Shown here: piece after piece, positions 58,716-64,000 of the stretch
How positions within the stretch are numbered: the first letter of the stretch is position 1
Layout of the letters: each line of letters begins with the position of its first letter
Source: Zygaena filipendulae
Taxonomy: Eukaryota > Arthropoda > Insecta > Lepidoptera > Zygaenidae
Direction of reading: 5' to 3'
Assembly (NCBI GenBank): GCA_907165275.2
Contig: OU015654.1
Location: 823,501 to 887,500, forward strand
DNA length: 64,000 bases
The notes under the pieces: generated by a model
Told to the model about the DNA's origin: nothing
Databases searched by the model: none
The model's input: the letters and a program-made list of their open reading frames with translations, nothing else
Made by a program: the position numbers and the translations under genes

Positions 58716-59907
58716 ATGAGTGATCCGATGGAAATGTCTCTAGAAGAAGTCATCAAGGCAAGGAATATAGATGAGATTGATAGAACATCACCAAAGGAAC
58801 GGAACAACTACCGAAGGATAGACCGAGAATCTGCCGGTTTTGGCAGCGTATCGAAGCCTAGAAAGATGGCCAGTGGATTTCATGAGAAAAAAATAAGAAG
58901 CAGTGTTCTTACAGAGATACCAGCTATGTTATTGGTGTCAAACTTGGATTTCGGTGTGAACGATGCCGATATAGAAGAGTTGTTCGAAGAATATGATATT
59001 GTAAAAAATAAGAAATACGTGAATTGTGATAAATCTGGAAAATCTCTAGGTGAGACTCTATCAAGTTTTGTTCTAATAACTCTATTTTTGTAAAAGGATA
59101 ATATTATATTTTCATCAAATTAAAAGGAGAAACTTACTGACTGACTGATGACTAACGTACAGATTGAAATGTTAGAACTTGAAATTTTGCTTGAAATGTC
59201 CATTTATAATGCTGACTGACCAGCATTAAAACGATTTTCGGAATAAGAGATAGAGAGAGAGAAATATATGTATATTGTTCATTGCAATATTTCTTAATCT
59301 ATATTTTTTATGCTAGAAGCAAGCGAGAAATAATATTTCTGGTTTTCTTTCTTCAGGAGTAGCCAACGTGATGTTTAATAAGAAATCAGACGCCATAAGT
59401 GCAATGAAAAAGTACAATGGCGTGCCGTTGGATGGAAGGGAATTGAGAATACGGTTAGCTAACTCAGAAACCAATGGAGAAAGAAGACATTTTCGAATGT
59501 CTTCTGAAATATCTAGAAAGCATGATAAAAAATATTCGAATTACTACAGACCTGAAAGAACCACAGGTAAAAATTGATTCATTTTTTATAAGCCCAAATC
59601 TTATTCTTTGTTTTAATTTATTACATAAATAAGTAATTGATTATTTTTGTGTTCTATCATTAGTTAAAAAAATACGTGTACCAATATAGCCTCATAATAG
59701 TTTGGTTAAAGTAAAAAAAAGTCCATGAACTTATAGTCATTTTCTTCCTAAGGTGTTGTAAAAAGGAGATATCAAAATTACGCTGGCAAAACATCCAATA
59801 GCGATCGCAGCATCAAGCACTCTCCTCCCTCAGCTGAAGAATTGGACATGGAACTCGACGCAATGGTGACATCCATGCGATCAGTAGTTACGTCAAGACG
59901 TGCGTAA
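58716..59907 (+). CDS. ALYREF-like array gene, copy 14
   Basis: Exons 58716-59049, 59357-59566 and 59753-59907 give 232 residues. It combines SSVLTEIP (as in copies 11 and 13) with EEYDIVKN (as in copy 12), a combination best explained by exchange between neighbours. Exon 3 is beta class. Confidence 0.86.
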
Positions 59908-62294
59908 GATATACTTTGAAGAGGATTATGCTTGTGTTCAATCAGGGGGATAAAAATAATCGAATGTGATCCTATCCCAAACATTTTTGTTTACTTATGT
60001 AGGTAATTAGTTTTATATCTGTTGTTACGTTATTGTATAATAAATTTTCTAATGTCTATACTATTGGTACAATAAATACATCTGATGACTTAATTATGTA
60101 ATACTAGTCTATCCCTCATTGTAATTTTGATGTCACCGTGGAAATTTCGGGATAAAAATACCCTATGTTACTAAGAAATGCTGTAGCTGTAAAGAATTTT
60201 TAAAATCTGTAAAACAAACAAACATACAAAAAATCAAATTTTTTCTCTTTATAATATTAGTAAAGATTAGCTAATTTTGATTTTCACTGGGAACTCTTTG
60301 AATTGTAATGAAAAGTCGTTCGTAAGATCTGTTATCTCGCTTTTTGTGTATCTCGCTTTTTGAGTTCCAGACGTCCAATAATACAAATATCTTTGACATT
60401 AGCAGGAAAGTAGAGTTTTGGGATGTACCTATTATGTCATTGCATTTTAATTTTTTTGTAAAAATAAATCTTATAGTTTTAAGTTTTTTTTTTAATAATG
60501 GATTTAAATAAAATATATAATTTTAGTATTAAGAATTACTCTTTTTTTATTTCAATTTCCCCTTTTCCTTTTTAAGAAAATCGAGTTGGTTGACGTACCT
60601 AACGTATAATAATTTCTGTATACCTAAGCACAAGAAATATTGACCATAAGAATGAATTTTAGTGTAGCGTAAGTAAGAAATTTACAAAGAGGCAAATGTT
60701 GCGATATAAAATACCTATTACTCGTTAAAATATAATCCTAATAATATTATAAATGTGAAAGTGTGGATGTTTGGATATTTGTACTTTTTATCCTGGAGTT
60801 CCCGCGGTAACTCCGAAATTAACGCGGGTGAAACGGCAGGGCACAGCTAGTCTCTTATAATCTAGAAAGACTGAAAGCCCCAATATACTGCCTAGAGGAA
60901 CTCCGTAACTTAGTTGTCAGGTTAGGCAGTTACGGCAAGCTTAGCTAGGCCATAGTTTAGTCGTTAAAAATATCATTAAGCTAAAAATTTCACTAATTAT
61001 TAAGGTACCTACTTCATCACCGTAATAATGATTTGAGCCTCATTACGTTAATGATTTATTGATTACCAATAAATCATTAACAAATTTATCAGGTTACTTA
61101 ATTAATACCTACAATGAATTACGAGTAGATACCTAATTACATCTTGTAATTGTTAGTATTTCATGTAATTAGGTGCCTAAATAATAGGCTATGTTTTGAC
61201 GTTTTAGTTTTAAGTCTGGCATGAAGATTCTTCTTCTTCTTCTTCTTTAATAATGGCGTCTATAATTATAATTTGCCAATGACAACGTTTCTTAGTAATA
61301 AAAATTTCTTTATCTACTTCTTCAATTATGGCGAAACGCCAATGACAATGTTAGATTGTTCCCCAAGTTAAAACATGGCTCTCTTCAAAGCCAGTTTCCT
61401 GCTCGGGGTCCAAAATAGATACTAAAAAGTGACTGAAATAACGAAGACTTCACGTGACACGCGTGTGTTCGATACGGCTTTCACCCTTCAACAACCGGCA
61501 TGAAGATTGATAAAAAATATTGGACATAGAGGTATTTTTTAATTTTTTTTTTACGTAATCAAAATATAACGATGATACATTGAGTCGAAATGTTGCGTGA
61601 CGTGACGATCTGGTATACTTTATACGAAATTATGACGTCACGAGCCCCTACTTCTGAACTTTATGCGCTCTATCTTAGTGTAGCAAAAATACATACGTGT
61701 CCATAATATGGAATATAGCTTCCTTCAAAGCCCTTTTGACCTTACGTCAATTGCAACCATTAAAATCTTAAACCTTAAAGTATTAAGTTTTTCATATGTA
61801 AAGAAGGTACAAGATAGGTAACTAGGTATCAGGTAAAAATAACTCCTTTACCTTTCTCAGGTAGCTGTAGTTTCATGTACCTTTAGCACAGAGTAGGTAG
61901 TAACCACAGAACGGAAAATAACTGATAGAAGGGACATCAACTTAGTATAGTATGAAAACCGATGAAAACCGGTGGCACCGGGTGATTTTCGTACACAAAA
62001 CTATTCATCACGCATAAAAACATTCACCAACGTAAAGAAATGTATTATGTATATGTACAAAAACATTAAAAACAAACGCAAGTAACCTACCCAGGTATAA
62101 AAATGTAAGCTATAGGTAATAATATTTTTTTATTCTAGGCAGATTATGCACAAAATGTTTTTTTCTACCTTATCTTTACCTATCATTGTTCAAAACGAAG
62201 TTCATGATAGCAATCCTAACGTGAATACCTAATACCTAATTATGTCGCAGGTAAAAAGTTCTAGAGGTTACAATTGTCTATTACTTGGGTCGTG

Positions 62295-62302
62295 TATTTA
62301 AA
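62295..62302 (+). promoter_or_regulatory. TATA box of copy 15
   Basis: TATTTAAA, 123 bp before the ATG. Confidence 0.65.
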
Positions 62303-62417
62303 GGAAATAGTCAAACATCACTTTGCAGTTTGCACTCGATCAGTCAAGAGGTAGGACGTGTCTTGTGTATAGTTTCATTCTCCAACTCGAAATTTTATTT
62401 TTTATTTTCTGTTTACA

Positions 62418-63597
62418 ATGAGTGATCCGATGGAAATGTCTCTAGAAGAAGTCATCAAGGCAAGGAATATAGATGAGATTGATAGAACATCACCAAAGGA
62501 ACGGAACAACTACCGAAGGATAGACCGAGAATCTGCCGGTTTTGGCAGCGTATCAAAGCCTAGAAAGATGGCCAGTGGATTTCATGAGAAGAAAATAAGA
62601 AGCAGTGTTTTTACAGAGATACCAGCTATGTTATTGGTGTCAAACTTGGATTTCGGTGTGAATGATGCCGATATAGAAGAGTTGTTCGAAGAATATGGTA
62701 TTGTAAAACATAAGAAATACGTGAATTGTGATAAATCTGGAAAATCTCTAGGTGAGACTCTATCAAGTTTTGTTCTAATAACTCTATTTTTGTAAAAGGA
62801 TAATATTATATTTTCATCAAATTAAAAGGAGAAACTTACTGACTGACTGATGACTAACGTATAGATTGAAATGTTAGAATTTGAAATTTTGCTTGAAATT
62901 TCCATTTATAATGCTGACTGACAAGCATTAAAACGATTTTTGGAATAAGAGATAGAGAGAGAGAAATATTGTATATTGTTCATTGCATAATTTCTTAATC
63001 TATATTTTTTGTGCTAGAAGCAAGCAAGAAATAATATTTCTGGTTTTCTTTCTTCAGGAATAGCTAACGTGATGTTTAATAAGAAATCAGACGCCATAAG
63101 TGCAATGAAAAAGTACAATGGCGTGCCGTTGGATGGAAGGGAATTGAGAATACGGTTAGCTAACTCAGAAACCAATGGAGAAAGGAGACATTTTCGAATG
63201 TCTTCTGAAATATCTAGAAACCATGATAGAAAATATTCGAATTACTACAGACCTGGAAGAACCACAGGTAAAATTTGATCCATTTTTTTGTAATCCCAAA
63301 TCTTATTATTTATTTTAAATAAGTAATTGATTATTTTTGTGTTCTATCATCAGTTAAAAAAATACGTATTCTAATATAGCCTCATAATAGTATGATTAAA
63401 GTAAAAATAAGTCCATGAACTTAAAGTCATTTTCTTCCTAAGGTGTTGTAAAAAGGAGATATCAAAATTACGCTGGCAAAACATCCAATAGCGATCGCAG
63501 CATCAAGCACTCTCCTCCCTCAGCTGAAGAATTGGACATGGAACTCGACGCAATGGTGACATCCATGCGATCAGTAGTTACGTCAAGACGTGCGTAA
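62418..63597 (+). CDS. ALYREF-like array gene, copy 15
   Basis: Exons 62418-62751, 63058-63267 and 63443-63597 give 232 residues. Distinguishing residues are VKHKKYVN for [16 protein letters not shown] for SRKHDKKY, and RPGRTTG for RPERTTG. It is among the more diverged direct copies. Exon 3 is beta class, but the 3' flank right after the stop is alpha class, an unusual junction (see findings). Confidence 0.86.
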
Positions 63598-64000
63598 GAT
63601 AGTCCTTGAAGAGGATTATGCTTGTGTTCATTCAGGGGGATAAAAATAATCGAATGTTATTCTATCCCAAACATTTTTGTTTAGTCATGTAGGTAATTAG
63701 TTGTATGTTTTTTGTGACGTTAGTGTATAATAATTAAATTTTTATATTGTCTGCTATTGGTACAATGAATACATCTGATTTACATTTATGATGACTAAAT
63801 TATGTAATGCTAGTCTATCCGTCACTGTAATTTTGGAGTTACCGTGGGAATTCCGGGATAAAAGTACCCTATGTTACTAAGGAATACTCTAGCTTCCTTT
63901 AAAAGAATTTTTTAAATCTGTAAAACAAACAAAAGTACAAAAAAATCAAATCTTTTTTCTTTATAATATTAGTATAGATTAGCTATTTTTGATTTTCACT

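Larger units (their letters stand above)
58347..62058 (+). repeat. Array unit 14, direct
   Basis: The 3' flank closely matches unit 11 over about 1.9 kb, including the retroposon insert, but there is one MITE copy instead of two. Confidence 0.85.
62059..64000 (+). repeat. Array unit 15, direct, cut by the window edge
   Basis: The unit is like the others up to the window end, which falls in the 3' flank. In its promoter-distal part the CCTGCAGATA segment found in other units is deleted (near 62181). The array presumably continues. Confidence 0.8.

Noticed and set aside
33105..63597. Array copies as processed retrogenes
   Set aside because: All copies keep two introns with the same phase and unit-specific flanks, and no poly(A) tails are present.
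29106..64000. Satellite DNA or CRISPR-like array
   Set aside because: Units are kilobase-sized, contain structured genes with promoters, and diverge by insertions; this is gene amplification, not satellite or CRISPR.

Overview
The window is eukaryotic, AT-rich insect DNA, most probably from a lepidopteran. The reasons are intron-containing genes with GT-AG splice sites, dense short Helitron-like elements that start TCCTTACTAATATT, carry a CCGCGGG core and end in CAGCTAG, tRNA-derived SINEs, and a GC-rich jockey-type retrotransposon set in AT-rich host DNA. No bacterial features, CRISPR arrays or rRNA genes were seen.

The main content is one expanded gene family. There are fifteen copies of an ALYREF/Aly (THO complex subunit 4)-like mRNA export adaptor gene, thirteen apparently intact and two broken. 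Every copy has three coding exons with introns in the same phase: intron 1 splits a Gly codon inside the RRM, and intron 2 lies after the RRM. The family therefore spread by DNA duplication and not by retrocopying. Each protein has an N-terminal UAP56-binding-like motif (MSLEE-V/I-I-K), one RRM close to that of ALYREF (VSNLD-F/Y-GV ... GVPLDGR) and a C-terminal LDxEL helix.

Layout: 2.5-4.3 kb holds a three-exon gene of unknown function, with two internal repeats and a retroviral-integrase-like SH3 module. 6.6-12.6 kb is a duplicated segment with a convergent pair of ALYREF-like genes (copies 1 and 2). 13.2-21.3 kb is the second copy of that segment. In it, copy 3 is a pseudogene (jockey insertion between TATA box and start codon, frameshift, lost splice acceptor), while copy 4 is intact. 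21.3-26.8 kb is repeat-rich DNA. 26.8-28.7 kb is a divergent copy 5. From 29.1 kb to the right edge is a recent array of 3.3-4.1 kb units: one inverted unit (copy 6), head-to-head with eight and a half direct units (copies 7-15). The last unit is cut by the window edge, so the array probably continues.

The array proteins are a derived form. They keep both terminal UAP56-binding-like motifs and the RRM but have lost the Arg/Gly-rich tract still seen in copies 1 and 3. The inverted unit 6 lacks two insertions, a 115 bp Helitron and a 279 bp retroposon-like sequence. Every direct unit that can be checked carries the Helitron and carries the retroposon whole or in part. Unit 6 thus gives empty sites that define these elements and polarise the amplification. 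Mosaic exon 3 and 3' flank classes point to continuing unequal exchange or gene conversion.
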